Shown here piece by piece: positions 36,045 through 45,332 of a stretch of 64,000 nt of DNA. The DNA comes from Duganella sp. SG902 (GTDB lineage Bacteria > Pseudomonadota > Gammaproteobacteria > Burkholderiales > Burkholderiaceae_D): positions 558,001 through 622,000 of the forward strand of contig NZ_JABMJK010000001.1 of NCBI RefSeq assembly GCF_013376005.1, given 5' to 3'. Within the stretch, counting starts at the first letter, position 1. Every line of letters begins with the position of its first letter. A program made the translations under genes and the position numbers. The notes below the pieces were generated by a model. It did not search any database and was not told the DNA's origin. It saw only the letters and a program-made list of their open reading frames with translations.

Positions 36045-37184
36045 TCAGGCGGTGCGCATCATGCCGCGCGCCGCAGACACCATATTTCCGGGACGCAGAC
36101 GCCGCCGCGCCTCGCCCTTTTCGTCAAACACGTGGAAGGCGGTACTCTCGGCCGAGAAGGTGATGGGCTGTCCCGGCGCGACGTGGCGTTCGCCATCCCC
36201 GCGTATCACTACGTCTTCCCTGCCCTCATGGCTGACGTAGATGTAATTGGCTTCGCCCAGGTGTTCGACCACACTGACCTCGCCCGTGAAAATCTCCGAA
36301 CCGCCGCGCGATTCGCTGATGTGTTCCGCCCGCAGGCCCAGCGTGATGTTTTCGCCGATACGCAAGCCGGCACCGTCCACCGCCGCGCGCACGGTTTCGC
36401 CGCTGCTCAACAGCGCGGTGACGCCGTTGGCGTGCGCTTCCAACACCGTGCCCGTCATGAAGTTCATCTTGGGCGAACCGATAAAGCCCGCCACGAACAG
36501 GTTGCGCGGCTGCTGGTACAAGTCCAGCGGCGAACCGGCTTGCTGGACGTGCCCCTCGTGCATGACGACGATCTTGTCGCCCAACGTCATCGCCTCCACC
36601 TGATCGTGCGTGACATAGACGATGGTGGCGTCCAGCTGGCGATGCAGCTTGGCGATCTCCAGCCGCGTTTGCACGCGCAACGCCGCATCGAGGTTGGACA
36701 GCGGTTCGTCGAACAAAAACAGCTGCGGTTCGCGCACGATGGCGCGGCCAATCGCCACGCGCTGCCGCTGGCCGCCAGACAGCTCGCGCGGCAGGCGCTC
36801 CAGCAAGTGATCGATCTTCAGGATGGCTGCCGCCTCGCTGATACGTTGCTTGATGGCCGTCTTGTCCTTGCCGGCCACCTTGAGGCCAAACGCCATGTTC
36901 TGGTACACCGTCATATGCGGATAAAGAGCGTAGCTCTGGAATACCATGGCGATGCCGCGTTCCGCCGGCGGCAGATTGTTGACGGTGCGCTCGCCGATTT
37001 TCATCGTGCCGCTGGTGATGCTCTCCAGGCCGCACAGCATGCGCAACAGCGTCGATTTGCCGCAACCCGACGGCCCGACCAGCACCACGAATTCCCCATG
37101 CGCGATGTCCAGGTCGATGCCGGCCAGGACGTCGGTCTTGCCGTCATACGATTTGCGCAGTTCTTTCAGACTTACACTTGCCAT
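36045..37184 (-). CDS. sugar ABC transporter ATP-binding protein (MalK/UgpC type)
   Basis: A 379-residue CUT1 ATPase. Walker A is GPSGCGKST (about 37-45), the ABC signature LSGGQRQR at 135-142, and Walker B LFLFDEP near 155-161. Residues about 240-379 hold the TOBE/regulatory domain with LGLRAEHIS and LGEANYIYV. It energises the permeases encoded just upstream (14-nt gap). It may also serve the binding protein at 31902-33200. Confidence 0.96.
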   Translation of the reverse strand: MASVSLKELRKSYDGKTDVLAGIDLDIAHGEFVVLVGPSGCGKSTLLRMLCGLESITSGTMKIGERTVNNLPPAERGIAMVFQSYALYPHMTVYQNMAFGLKVAGKDKTAIKQRISEAAAILKIDHLLERLPRELSGGQRQRVAIGRAIVREPQLFLFDEPLSNLDAALRVQTRLEIAKLHRQLDATIVYVTHDQVEAMTLGDKIVVMHEGHVQQAGSPLDLYQQPRNLFVAGFIGSPKMNFMTGTVLEAHANGVTALLSSGETVRAAVDGAGLRIGENITLGLRAEHISESRGGSEIFTGEVSVVEHLGEANYIYVSHEGREDVVIRGDGERHVAPGQPITFSAESTAFHVFDEKGEARRRLRPGNMVSAARGMMRTA

Positions 37185-37197
37185 TGATGCCTTCTCC

Positions 37198-38016
37198 TTA
37201 TTTCACAGCACCGGCCGTGAGGCCGCGTATCAGTTGGCGCGAGAACAGCGCGTACAGAATCAGCATCGGAATCACCGCCAGCGACAACGCGGCCAGCACC
37301 GAGTTCCAGTCCGTGACGTACTGCCCGATGAACTGCTGCACGCCCAGCGTGACGGTTTTGGTGCGGTCGGATGGCGCGAGGATAAGCGGGAACCATAAGT
37401 CGTTCCACGCCGGGATCATGGTGAACACCGCCACCGTCGCCATCGCCGGCCGGATCAGCGGCAGAATCACCTTGAAGAAGATGCTGATCTCGCCCACGCC
37501 ATCGCAGCGCGCCGCATCCTTCAACTCGGGAGGCACCTGGCGCATGAATTCGGACAGGATCATCACCGCCAGCGGCAAGCCTTGTGCCGTGTACACCAGC
37601 ACCAGCGCGGCCAGCGTGTTCACCAGCTCCAGCTTGACCATCAGCTCCAGTATCGACACCGTGCCAAGCCGGATCGGGATCATGATGCCGAACGCGATGA
37701 ACAGCGCCAGCGCACGGTTGCCCATGAAGCGGTACTCCGACAACGCCCAAGCGGCCATGGCGCCAAACAACAGGATGAAGAACAGCGCCAGCACCGTCAC
37801 GATCAAGCTGTTGCCGAAGTAAAGCAGGAAGTTGGTGCTGGCCAGTACCTTCTGGAAGCCGACAAAAGTCAGCGACTCCATGGTGGGCAGCGCCAGCGGA
37901 TCATCGAAGATCGCCTCGCGCGTCTTGATCGAGTTAATCAGGATGAGCGCAATCGGAAACAGCGCCAGCACCGTGTACGCCATCAGGGCGCCATGTACCA
38001 TCAGGCGGTTCTTCAT
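37198..38016 (-). CDS. sugar ABC transporter permease (MalG type)
   Basis: A 272-residue CUT1 inner-membrane permease with six predicted helices. The EAA-like coupling loop is in ELKDAARCDGVGEISIFFKV (about 171-190), followed by LPLIRPAM. Its start overlaps the stop of the upstream permease gene by 4 nt, so the heterodimer partners are co-translated. Confidence 0.95.
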   Translation of the reverse strand: MKNRLMVHGALMAYTVLALFPIALILINSIKTREAIFDDPLALPTMESLTFVGFQKVLASTNFLLYFGNSLIVTVLALFFILLFGAMAAWALSEYRFMGNRALALFIAFGIMIPIRLGTVSILELMVKLELVNTLAALVLVYTAQGLPLAVMILSEFMRQVPPELKDAARCDGVGEISIFFKVILPLIRPAMATVAVFTMIPAWNDLWFPLILAPSDRTKTVTLGVQQFIGQYVTDWNSVLAALSLAVIPMLILYALFSRQLIRGLTAGAVK

Positions 38017-38936
38017 AGCGCGAACCTCGTCAGGCGGCGCTGCACGCCAACAAAGTAGATGCCAACGCCGGCGAGGATCACCAGGAACATCAGGGTCGCC
38101 ACCGCCGAACCGAGATAGGCATTGCCGACCTGCGCCTGGTATCCGAAGAAGGTCCGGTAGAACAAGGTGCCAAGGATATCGGTCGAATAATTCGGTCCCG
38201 CCAGCGCCCCCTTGATCGAATAGATCAAGTCAAACGCGTTGAAATTGGCGACGAAGGTCAGGATGGTGACGAGGCCCAGCGTCGGGTAGATCAACGGCAG
38301 CTTGATTTGCCAGAAGATGCGCATGGCGCTGGCGCCTTCCACGTGGGCCGCCTCCACGATTTCGTCCGGCACCGCCAGCAGCGCCGCGTAGATCAGCATC
38401 ATCGGCATGCCGATGTATTGCCACACGGAGACCATCGAAATGGCCGCCAGCGCGCTCTCCTCCTCGCCCAGCCACGGCGCGAAGAAGTCCGCCAGGCCGG
38501 CAAAGCCCATCAGCTTCTCGCCCACGCCCCACAGCGGCGACAGGATCAGTTGCCAGATAAAGCCGATGATCACCACCGATAACAGCGTGGGCAGAAAGAT
38601 CAGCGTGCGATAGGTGCGCGCACCGCGCAAGCCCTTCAGGCTAAACAAGGTCGCCAACAGCAGGCCTATCGGATTTTGCAGCAGCATGTGAATGCAAAAG
38701 AATTTGGCGTTATTGACCATGGCGTTCCAGAAGCCCGCCGACCAGTCAGGGTCCAGCAGCACCGTGCGGAAGTTCTGCAAGCCGGCGAAGGCCGCGTGGC
38801 CGTTGTCGTCGGCGACGAAGAAGCCCTGTCCCAAGGTCTGCGCCAGCGGCAGTGCGCTGAACAAGCCGTAGACCAGCAGGGCCGGCCCAAGGAACAACAG
38901 CAACTGCCACATCTTTACTTCATGCTTCAAGAGCAC
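38013..38936 (-). CDS. sugar ABC transporter permease (MalF type)
   Basis: A 307-residue CUT1 permease with six predicted helices and the coupling loop EIVEAAHVEGASAMRIFWQI followed by KLPLIYPTLG. It overlaps the next permease gene by 4 nt and is separated from the binding-protein gene by 90 nt holding a terminator-like hairpin. Confidence 0.95.
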   Translation of the reverse strand: MLLKHEVKMWQLLLFLGPALLVYGLFSALPLAQTLGQGFFVADDNGHAAFAGLQNFRTVLLDPDWSAGFWNAMVNNAKFFCIHMLLQNPIGLLLATLFSLKGLRGARTYRTLIFLPTLLSVVIIGFIWQLILSPLWGVGEKLMGFAGLADFFAPWLGEEESALAAISMVSVWQYIGMPMMLIYAALLAVPDEIVEAAHVEGASAMRIFWQIKLPLIYPTLGLVTILTFVANFNAFDLIYSIKGALAGPNYSTDILGTLFYRTFFGYQAQVGNAYLGSAVATLMFLVILAGVGIYFVGVQRRLTRFAL

Positions 38937-38950
38937 CTCCGGAATTCAGG

Positions 38951-38981
38951 AAAAAAGAACCGGCGCCGCGCCCGGCGCCGG
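38951..38981 (-). terminator. intra-operon terminator/attenuator between binding protein and permease
   Basis: Minus strand: CCGGCGCC (38974-38981) pairs with GGCGCCGG (38960-38967), 6-nt G/C loop, then TTCTTTTTT (38951-38959). It lies after the binding-protein stop and 14 nt before the permease start. Such a structure typically leaves the binding protein far more abundant than the membrane subunits. Confidence 0.75.
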
Positions 38982-39026
38982 CCCAACTGGATCACACACA
39001 ATCGACGGGAGAGATGTAGTGTGACG

Positions 39027-40277
39027 CTACTTTTGCTGTGGTTTGTACCACTTGGCAAAACCGCTCTGCAGCCGCGCCGCCGCATCCTTTGGCGCCAGCT
39101 TGCCGTTCAAAACCTGCGCGTTGATGTTCCAAAGTTCGCTTTCCATGCTGGGCTGTCCGCGGTTCAGCACCTGCGCATTGAAGCGGATGGTCGAGGCGCA
39201 GCTGTTGCGCCACTCCGCCATCTGCTTGGCAACCGGGTCGCGCACCGAAATCAGGTGGTGCGACAGCGAGAAGAAGCCGGTCACGCGGTTGGTGTAGATG
39301 TCCGCGAACTCCTGCGAGCCCACCCATGCCAGGAACTTGAACGCGTCATCCTTGTTGCGCGATTTCCGGTTGATGCCGATGCCGATGTCCATGTGGTCGG
39401 AGATAAAACAGGCGTCGCCCGCTTTGCGCACCGGCGGCGCGAACGCGCCGAGTTCCAGTCCCGGCGTTTGGCTGAAATACGAGATGTCCCACGAGCCGGT
39501 TGGATAGATGGCGGCGCGGCCCAGCGCGAACTGGTTCTGGCTGTCGCCGTAGGTTTGGGCGCTGGCACCCCGCCCCATATAGCCGCCCATGCGCTGCTCG
39601 AACTGCAGCGCTTCCACGAACGGCGCGTCGGTCAGCTTGGCCTTGCCGGCGATAAGAGCCTTGCGCCCTTCCTCGCCACGCCAGAAGTTGGGACCGATAT
39701 TGGTATAAACCATTTGGCTCGATTCCCACTGGTCGGCCGTGCCCAGCGCCAGCGGCGTGACGCCGGCTTTCTTCAACGCCTCCAGCAGCGCGAAAAATTC
39801 GTCCACTGTTTTCGGCGGCTGCAGGTTGAGCTTCTTGAAAATCTTCTTGTTGTACAAGAAGCCGTGAATCACCGACGCCACCGGCATGCAGAAAGTGTCC
39901 TTGCCATCGTCAGTCTGCCATGCCACGGTGGCGGTGGCCGGGAAGTTCTGCATCCCCGCCTTGCCGTCGAGTTTTTCGAGATGGCCTTTTTTGTAAAGTG
40001 CCAGCGACACGTCGAATGGACGGCAGGCGATCAGGTCGCCGGCGGTGCCGCCGGCCAACCGCGCGGCCAGGCTGGAGTCGTATTCGGTCGGCGCGGTCGG
40101 CGCGAATTTCACTTCGATGCCGGGATGGTTTTTCTCGAACGCGGGGATCAGCACTTTCTCCCACAAAGTCTTGTCGTCCACGCGCCAGCTTTCGATCACC
40201 AGCGTGCCCGCGCGGACATTTGTTGCGGAGAGCATGGCGAGCAGCAGAGCGGTGCTGATCTTGCGGCGGAGCGGCAT
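39027..40277 (-). CDS. sugar ABC transporter substrate-binding protein
   Basis: A 416-residue family-1 solute-binding protein with a signal peptide (MPLRRKISTALLLAMLSATN, then VRAG). Mature features include LVIESWRVDDKTLWEKVLIP, LYKKGHLEKLDG, FLYNKKIFKKLNLQPPKTV and FALGRAAIYPTGSW, all typical of oligosaccharide binders. ATG 40277 has AAAGGG 6 nt upstream; an ATG five codons earlier (40292) is less well placed. It heads the operon binding protein, permeases, ATPase, TonB receptor. The exact sugar is unknown. Confidence 0.93.
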   Translation of the reverse strand: MPLRRKISTALLLAMLSATNVRAGTLVIESWRVDDKTLWEKVLIPAFEKNHPGIEVKFAPTAPTEYDSSLAARLAGGTAGDLIACRPFDVSLALYKKGHLEKLDGKAGMQNFPATATVAWQTDDGKDTFCMPVASVIHGFLYNKKIFKKLNLQPPKTVDEFFALLEALKKAGVTPLALGTADQWESSQMVYTNIGPNFWRGEEGRKALIAGKAKLTDAPFVEALQFEQRMGGYMGRGASAQTYGDSQNQFALGRAAIYPTGSWDISYFSQTPGLELGAFAPPVRKAGDACFISDHMDIGIGINRKSRNKDDAFKFLAWVGSQEFADIYTNRVTGFFSLSHHLISVRDPVAKQMAEWRNSCASTIRFNAQVLNRGQPSMESELWNINAQVLNGKLAPKDAAARLQSGFAKWYKPQQK

Positions 40278-40604
40278 TGATGTCCCTTTCATTACAACGA
40301 TGGGACCATCCTAGCTTGCTTTTTCCGTAACAGCACCCACGCCCCGCCGCAATCTAAGTCATTGAATTGATTACTATCCCGCCCTGCCGCGATTACATTT
40401 CCTAACGCCGCAAGGTACGGCGGACGCGCGGGCTGCAACACTACGCAAGATACGCTTACAAAACTTAACAAAAAGGTGTGACGGCTGTTGCACAAAGACC
40501 GAGTTTAGTAAAAACAAAGAAACTTCCAGTCGTTTTCTGGATTCGTTTGACCTTGTTTTTTTTGCAGCAAATACTAAAAAAGCAAACAAAACCAAGGAGA
40601 CGAC
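40278..40604. promoter_or_regulatory. 327-bp divergent control region between binding protein and TonB receptor
   Basis: This AT-rich gap holds two divergent promoters. GTTTAG...GAAAC at 40503-40523 resembles the 21-bp operators of the mannan locus in its left half (GTTTAGTAA) and last four bases (AAAC). A short hairpin CGCCG/CGGCG is seen near 40409-40425. AAGGAG precedes the receptor ATG at 40605. No coding sequence fits here, and I could not place -35/-10 elements with confidence. Confidence 0.35.
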
Positions 40605-43289
40605 ATGCGACACACCACACAACAGACTTTGATTAGCCTGGCCGTCGCCAGCGCCTGCACGTTCATGAGCGCCGGCGCTCATGCGCAAGCCGGAAATGGC
40701 GCCAGCGGCGATGCACAAGCGGCGACCGCCGCCGCGCCCACCACGCCGCAAGACCAGATCCCGGAAGTGAAGGTCACCGCCACGCGCTATTCCACCTCGC
40801 TGCTGAAAACCCCGTTGGCGGTGACGGCGCTGAGCCAGGACCAGCTGACGCGCAAAGGCGCCACCAGCCTGCGTGACCTGAGCGGCGAGATGCCCAACGT
40901 GGTCATCGAGAACACCGGCCTCGATTCGGCGGTGCAGATCACCATTCGCGGCATCACCTCGACCAACTTCACCGAGACCGGCGACCCGGCGGTCGGCTTC
41001 CACGTGGACGGCATGTACTCGCCGCGTCCACAAGGCGCGCAGGCGCTGATGTTCGATCTTGAACAAGTCGAGGTGCTGCGCGGGCCGCAAGGCACGCTGT
41101 TCGGTCGTAACTCCACCGGCGGCAGCGTCAACGTCATCCCGGCCAAACCAGATTGGACCGGCAACTACGGCAAGGCCGATCTGGATCTGGGCAACTACGA
41201 CAAGAAGCAAATCAATCTGGTGCAGAACGTGGTGGTCAACGACTCGCTGGCCCTGCGCGGCACCTTCATGAAAGTGAAGCGCGACGGTTACGCACACCAG
41301 ACGCGCGACGTCAGCGAGGCCAACGCGCCGGCGCTGGGTTGGGTCCCGAACGGCAAACCGGACGTCGACCAGCGCTTCAACCGCTACGTCGGCCCGAGCG
41401 AGTACTACACGAATCAGAACGAGTGGGCCGGCCGTCTGAGCGCCCTGCTGAAGATCAATCGCGACGTCACCGCCAAGGCGTCGTATGAAGAGTTCCAGGA
41501 CTCCAGCGCTGGCGGCGCCGCGTTCCGCGATTGCGAGGCCGGCGCCGGCACGCGTTACGCCTGCACCGACCAGGGCAAGTGGGACATCAACGTCAACGTG
41601 CCCGGCCACATCGACATGAAGATACGCACCCTGCGCACCGGTGTGAACTGGAATATCAACGATCATACCAACTTCGACTACACCTTCCAGATCGCCGATC
41701 AACGCCGCAACGAGATCACCGATGACGACAAGGGCTTGCAGAACGCCGCACCATTCCAGATCAACGGCGCCTACCCGAACTCCGCGGATGGCAACTGGGG
41801 CACCTGGCCGCTGACCGACTCCTTCCACCGCACGCTGGATTCGCGATACCTGTCAACTGTGCACGAAGCCCAGCTCAAGCAGCAACTGGGCAGTGTGAAA
41901 TACGTGGCCGGCCTGTTCTGGATGCACGAACGGAACAACATCGACTACGAAATCACCAACACCATCCAGAAGCCTTATGGTGACGTCGGCAGCGTGTTGT
42001 ATCACCAGCCTAACCGCCAGGTGGATGCGAAGGCCGCCTTCGCGCAGGCCGACTGGCAGTTCATGCCGACGTGGACCGCCACCGCCGGCGCGCGCTACAG
42101 CGTGGACAGCAAGGAGGACAAGGGCGGCGAAGTGTATGGCGCCAACTGGATCGGCAATCCGGCCTACTACAACGGCTGGTACTCGCAAGGCACGCCGGGC
42201 ACGCCGGGCTTCCACGTCCACGATGGCACCGACCTGTCGCCGGGCATGGGCGGCAGTGTGGCGGCCTATCATCTGTATGGTTCTCCAACCTCCAACGACC
42301 ACAAACAGACTTGGAACAAGGTGACCTGGCGCCTCGGTCTGCAAAAGCAGATCGACAACAACAAGATGGTGTATGGTTCCATCTCCACAGGCTACAAGGC
42401 CGGCGGCTTCGCCGACAAGACCGATAGCTGCAACTACCACAAGTGCGCGGACGGCAAACCGGGCGTGGTCACCTTCCTGCCGTACGAACCGGAGACCGTC
42501 ACCAACTATGAACTGGGCTTCAAGGGCAAGTTCCTGGAGAACCGCTTGAGCCTTTCGGCGACGGCCTTTTTCATGAAGTACAAGGGCATGCAGCTGACCG
42601 GCACTTACTTCGTCAACCAGATCATCCCGGACAACGGCCTGCCTTGCCCGGCCGACCAGCCGAAGTGCGACGTGTATGAAACCTGGCGCACCATCAACGT
42701 CGGCAAGGTGAATATTCCCGGCCTGGAGCTGGAGTGGGATTACAAGCCATGGCGCGGCGGCCGTATCGGCGGTGGTTTCGCCTACATCAACACCAGTGTG
42801 CACGACTTCAATTCGTACAGCGACGATTATCAATGCGACGTGCGTACCGAACTTGGTCTGCCGGCTTGCCCCGCGGTGTACAACGGCCCTGACAAGACGC
42901 TGCTGGGCCGCCGCCTCGCCAACATCGAGGGCAATCACCTGCCGAACACGCCGAAGTATCAGTTCAACATCAACTTCTCCCAGGAGTTCGGGCTGGATAA
43001 CGGCTACAAGCTGATTCCCTATGTGAAGGTGAACTGGCGCGACAAGGCTTACTTCGATCTGCTGAATTCCGACTTCGCGCACATCGGCCGCTATCAGAAG
43101 GCGTATGCGATGACCGACGCGTCGGTGCGGTTCGAGGCTCCGGAGGACAAATGGCACGCGGAGCTGTACGTGCGCAACCTGACCGACGAGCATGCGAAGA
43201 CCAGCACCGATTCGGCCTTCGGCGGCTTCATGCGTGCCTATTACGTGGAGCCGCGCATGTATGGCTTCCGCATCGGCGCCAACTTCTAA
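40605..43289 (+). CDS. TonB-dependent receptor
   Basis: An 894-residue outer-membrane receptor with a signal peptide ending near AHAQAG. The TonB-box-like PEVKVTATRYSTSLLKTP precedes a plug with TSLRDLSGEMPNVVIEN and VEVLRGPQGTLFGRNSTGGS. The barrel ends in GFRIGANF with terminal Phe, and two extracellular Cys pairs are visible (CEAGAGTRYACT and CNYHKCAD). AAGGAG precedes the start. It is divergent from the sugar-binding-protein gene, so it may import a substrate of that transporter; no siderophore gene is near. Confidence 0.92.
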   Translation: MRHTTQQTLISLAVASACTFMSAGAHAQAGNGASGDAQAATAAAPTTPQDQIPEVKVTATRYSTSLLKTPLAVTALSQDQLTRKGATSLRDLSGEMPNVVIENTGLDSAVQITIRGITSTNFTETGDPAVGFHVDGMYSPRPQGAQALMFDLEQVEVLRGPQGTLFGRNSTGGSVNVIPAKPDWTGNYGKADLDLGNYDKKQINLVQNVVVNDSLALRGTFMKVKRDGYAHQTRDVSEANAPALGWVPNGKPDVDQRFNRYVGPSEYYTNQNEWAGRLSALLKINRDVTAKASYEEFQDSSAGGAAFRDCEAGAGTRYACTDQGKWDINVNVPGHIDMKIRTLRTGVNWNINDHTNFDYTFQIADQRRNEITDDDKGLQNAAPFQINGAYPNSADGNWGTWPLTDSFHRTLDSRYLSTVHEAQLKQQLGSVKYVAGLFWMHERNNIDYEITNTIQKPYGDVGSVLYHQPNRQVDAKAAFAQADWQFMPTWTATAGARYSVDSKEDKGGEVYGANWIGNPAYYNGWYSQGTPGTPGFHVHDGTDLSPGMGGSVAAYHLYGSPTSNDHKQTWNKVTWRLGLQKQIDNNKMVYGSISTGYKAGGFADKTDSCNYHKCADGKPGVVTFLPYEPETVTNYELGFKGKFLENRLSLSATAFFMKYKGMQLTGTYFVNQIIPDNGLPCPADQPKCDVYETWRTINVGKVNIPGLELEWDYKPWRGGRIGGGFAYINTSVHDFNSYSDDYQCDVRTELGLPACPAVYNGPDKTLLGRRLANIEGNHLPNTPKYQFNINFSQEFGLDNGYKLIPYVKVNWRDKAYFDLLNSDFAHIGRYQKAYAMTDASVRFEAPEDKWHAELYVRNLTDEHAKTSTDSAFGGFMRAYYVEPRMYGFRIGANF

Positions 43290-44173
43290 GCTTTACTTCT
43301 CACCAGCTCCAGCCAGGCGCGCGCGGCGAATGAAAGATGCGCGCCGCGCCGCCAGGCCAGCATGAGCTTCCAATCCAGGGCCGGCTCCTCCAGCTTCGCG
43401 ATGGTGAACTGGCCCTGCTCCAAAGTGTCGCAGAATACCTTCGGCAGCAGCGTGATGCCCACGCCCAGCCGCACCAGCGACGCCACGAAATCCCATTGGC
43501 CGCTACGGCTGCTGATGCGCGGCGTGAAGCCGGCGCGCTGGCAGGCATCCGCGATGATGTCGTTCAGGGCGAAGCCTTCGCCGTAGAAAATGAAGGCGCT
43601 GTCGGCCAGTTCGCGCAGCTTGACGCGCTTGCGGCCCTGCCACGCCGAGTCTCTGGGCGCGAGCAGGCACATAGGTGAACGCACCAGCGGAAACGAGTCG
43701 AAGTCCTGCCAGATATGCTGGTTGGCGGCATGATCGAGCAAGGTGCCCATTTCCAGCACGCCGCTACGCAAGTCTGTTTCGATGCCGTGCGAGCCACCCT
43801 CGAATAGTTTGAGTTCGATCTGCGGATGGCGGCGGTGATAGGCGGCCAGCAGCGGCGCCAGCGGTGCGTGCGCCTGCTGGGTGACACCGATGCGCAGGTC
43901 GCCGCGCCGCAGTTGCTGCAGGTCCGCCAGTTCCACGCCCATCTCCTCGTGCATGGCCAGCAGCGCGCGTCCGCGTTGCAGAACGATCTGGCCGGCGTCG
44001 GTCAGGGTGAAGCGCTTGCCGGCGCGCTCCAGCAGCGGCAGGTCGAGCGACTGTTCCAACTGCTGAATCATCTTGCTGACGGTGGGCTGGGTGACGTACA
44101 GCGCTTCGGCGGCGCGGCTGAAGCTTTGATGGTCTACCACGGCGACGAAATAGCGCAATGCGCGGATGTCCAT
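43286..44173 (-). CDS. LysR-family regulator, CidR-like context
   Basis: A 295-residue LysR protein. The helix-turn-helix is in FSRAAEALYVTQPTVSKMIQ, then QLEQSLDLPLLERAGKRF, and the effector domain follows from about residue 90. ATG 44173 (MDIRALRYF) is the standard family start; the frame extends four codons upstream. It is divergent from lrgA/lrgB genes with a 77-bp gap, the same arrangement as CidR with cidAB. Its 3' end overlaps the TonB-receptor stop by 4 nt. Confidence 0.92.
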   Translation of the reverse strand: MDIRALRYFVAVVDHQSFSRAAEALYVTQPTVSKMIQQLEQSLDLPLLERAGKRFTLTDAGQIVLQRGRALLAMHEEMGVELADLQQLRRGDLRIGVTQQAHAPLAPLLAAYHRRHPQIELKLFEGGSHGIETDLRSGVLEMGTLLDHAANQHIWQDFDSFPLVRSPMCLLAPRDSAWQGRKRVKLRELADSAFIFYGEGFALNDIIADACQRAGFTPRISSRSGQWDFVASLVRLGVGITLLPKVFCDTLEQGQFTIAKLEEPALDWKLMLAWRRGAHLSFAARAWLELVRSKA

Positions 44174-44250
44174 GATGCATTCCATTTACGAATGATTTTT
44201 ATAATTTTAATTCATTTTATCTTTGATTCCAGCTTGCCTAGAATGGTGGC
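44174..44250. promoter_or_regulatory. divergent LysR/lrgA promoter region
   Basis: A strongly AT-rich 77 bp in a G+C-rich region. GAATGA (44191-44196) and TCATTT (44213-44218) form an imperfect inverted repeat around a run of T and A, consistent with a LysR-type site (T-N11-A). The assignment is by position and symmetry only. Confidence 0.4.
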
Positions 44251-44652
44251 ATGAAACGCATAGCCTTTACATTAATGCAGGTGCTCGGGCTGATCGCGGC
44301 GTGGTATGCGGCGGACCGCGCGTCCGCCTGGCTGGGATTACCCTTCTCTGGCGGCTTGGTCGGCCTGATCGCCGTGGTCGCGCTGCTGCGGAGCGGCATG
44401 CTGCGTCCGGCCGCCATCGAGCATGGCGCGGACTGGCTGCTGTCGAACATGCTGCTGTTCTTTATTCCCTTGGTGGTGTCGGTGGTGCAGTTCACCGGTT
44501 TGCTGAAGGCGGATGGTCTGCGCCTGTTCGCCGCCATCGGCTTAGGTTTTATCAGCGTGCTGCTGGCGACGGCGTTCACGGTGGAGTGGGTGTGCCGCTT
44601 TGAGCGCGGCCGCCGCCTGCGTCATCTGCGAGCGCGGCGAGGCCTGTCGTGA
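44251..44652 (+). CDS. LrgA/CidA-family membrane protein
   Basis: A 133-residue, four-helix membrane protein of the CidA/LrgA holin-like family; the block SNMLLFFIPLVVSVVQF is characteristic. Family members act with LrgB in cell-lysis control and in export of small carboxylates such as pyruvate. Its stop overlaps the start of the LrgB gene by 4 nt. Confidence 0.9.
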   Translation: MKRIAFTLMQVLGLIAAWYAADRASAWLGLPFSGGLVGLIAVVALLRSGMLRPAAIEHGADWLLSNMLLFFIPLVVSVVQFTGLLKADGLRLFAAIGLGFISVLLATAFTVEWVCRFERGRRLRHLRARRGLS

Positions 44653-45332
44653 AGCCGCTGCTTTACCTGCTGTTGACATTGAGCCTGTTTTACGCCAACC
44701 AGGCCTTGCATCGGCGTTATCCGCACTGGTGGCTGACGCCAGCCATCGCCACCTCGGCGGTGCTGATCGCGGTGGTGCAGCTGTCGTCAACGCCCTTCCC
44801 TGTCTACTTTGGCGACACGCGCTGGCTGTCCTGGCTCCTCGGCCCGGCCACGGTGGCGTTTGCGCTACCGATCCATCAGTACCGCGATCTGGTGCGGCGT
44901 CACTGGCTGGCGCTGACGCTGGGCAGCCTGGCCGGCATCGTCGCGTCACTGGCCAGCACGCTGCTGCTGGACCGGCTGCTTGGCCTGCACGGCAGCATCG
45001 CGCAAAGCCTGCTGGCACGCTCGGTGTCGACGCCATTCGCGCTGGAGGCCACGCGGCATCTTGGCGGCTCGGCGCAATTGACCGGCGTGTTTGTGATTAT
45101 TACCGGCCTGTTTGGAATTCTGCTCGGGCAGGTGCTGCTGGCGCGGCTGCCGCTGCGCATGCGGATCGCGCGTGGAGCGCCGTATGGCGCCGCGGCCCAT
45201 GGCTTTGGCTTGAGCAAGGCGCGCTCGATCGGGCCGCAGGAAGGCGCGGTCGCCAGCCTCACCATGATTTTCAGCGGCGTGCTGATGGTGCTGCTGGCGC
45301 CCGTGATCGGGCATCTGCTTACCAGTGCATGA
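44649..45332 (+). CDS. LrgB/CidB-family membrane protein
   Basis: A 227-residue polytopic protein of the LrgB family. Diagnostic segments are LGPATVAFALPIHQYRDLVR and LLARSVSTPFALEATRHLGG, and the late GAAAHGFGLSKARSIG. It partners the LrgA-like protein encoded just upstream. Its 3' end overlaps the convergent esterase gene by 14 nt. Confidence 0.92.
   Translation: MKPLLYLLLTLSLFYANQALHRRYPHWWLTPAIATSAVLIAVVQLSSTPFPVYFGDTRWLSWLLGPATVAFALPIHQYRDLVRRHWLALTLGSLAGIVASLASTLLLDRLLGLHGSIAQSLLARSVSTPFALEATRHLGGSAQLTGVFVIITGLFGILLGQVLLARLPLRMRIARGAPYGAAAHGFGLSKARSIGPQEGAVASLTMIFSGVLMVLLAPVIGHLLTSA

Noticed and set aside
40478..40496. CRP-like site TGTGACGGCTGTTGCACA upstream of the TonB receptor
   Set aside because: Half-sites are two bases off the N6 spacing of the consensus and the right half is poor, so support is too weak.
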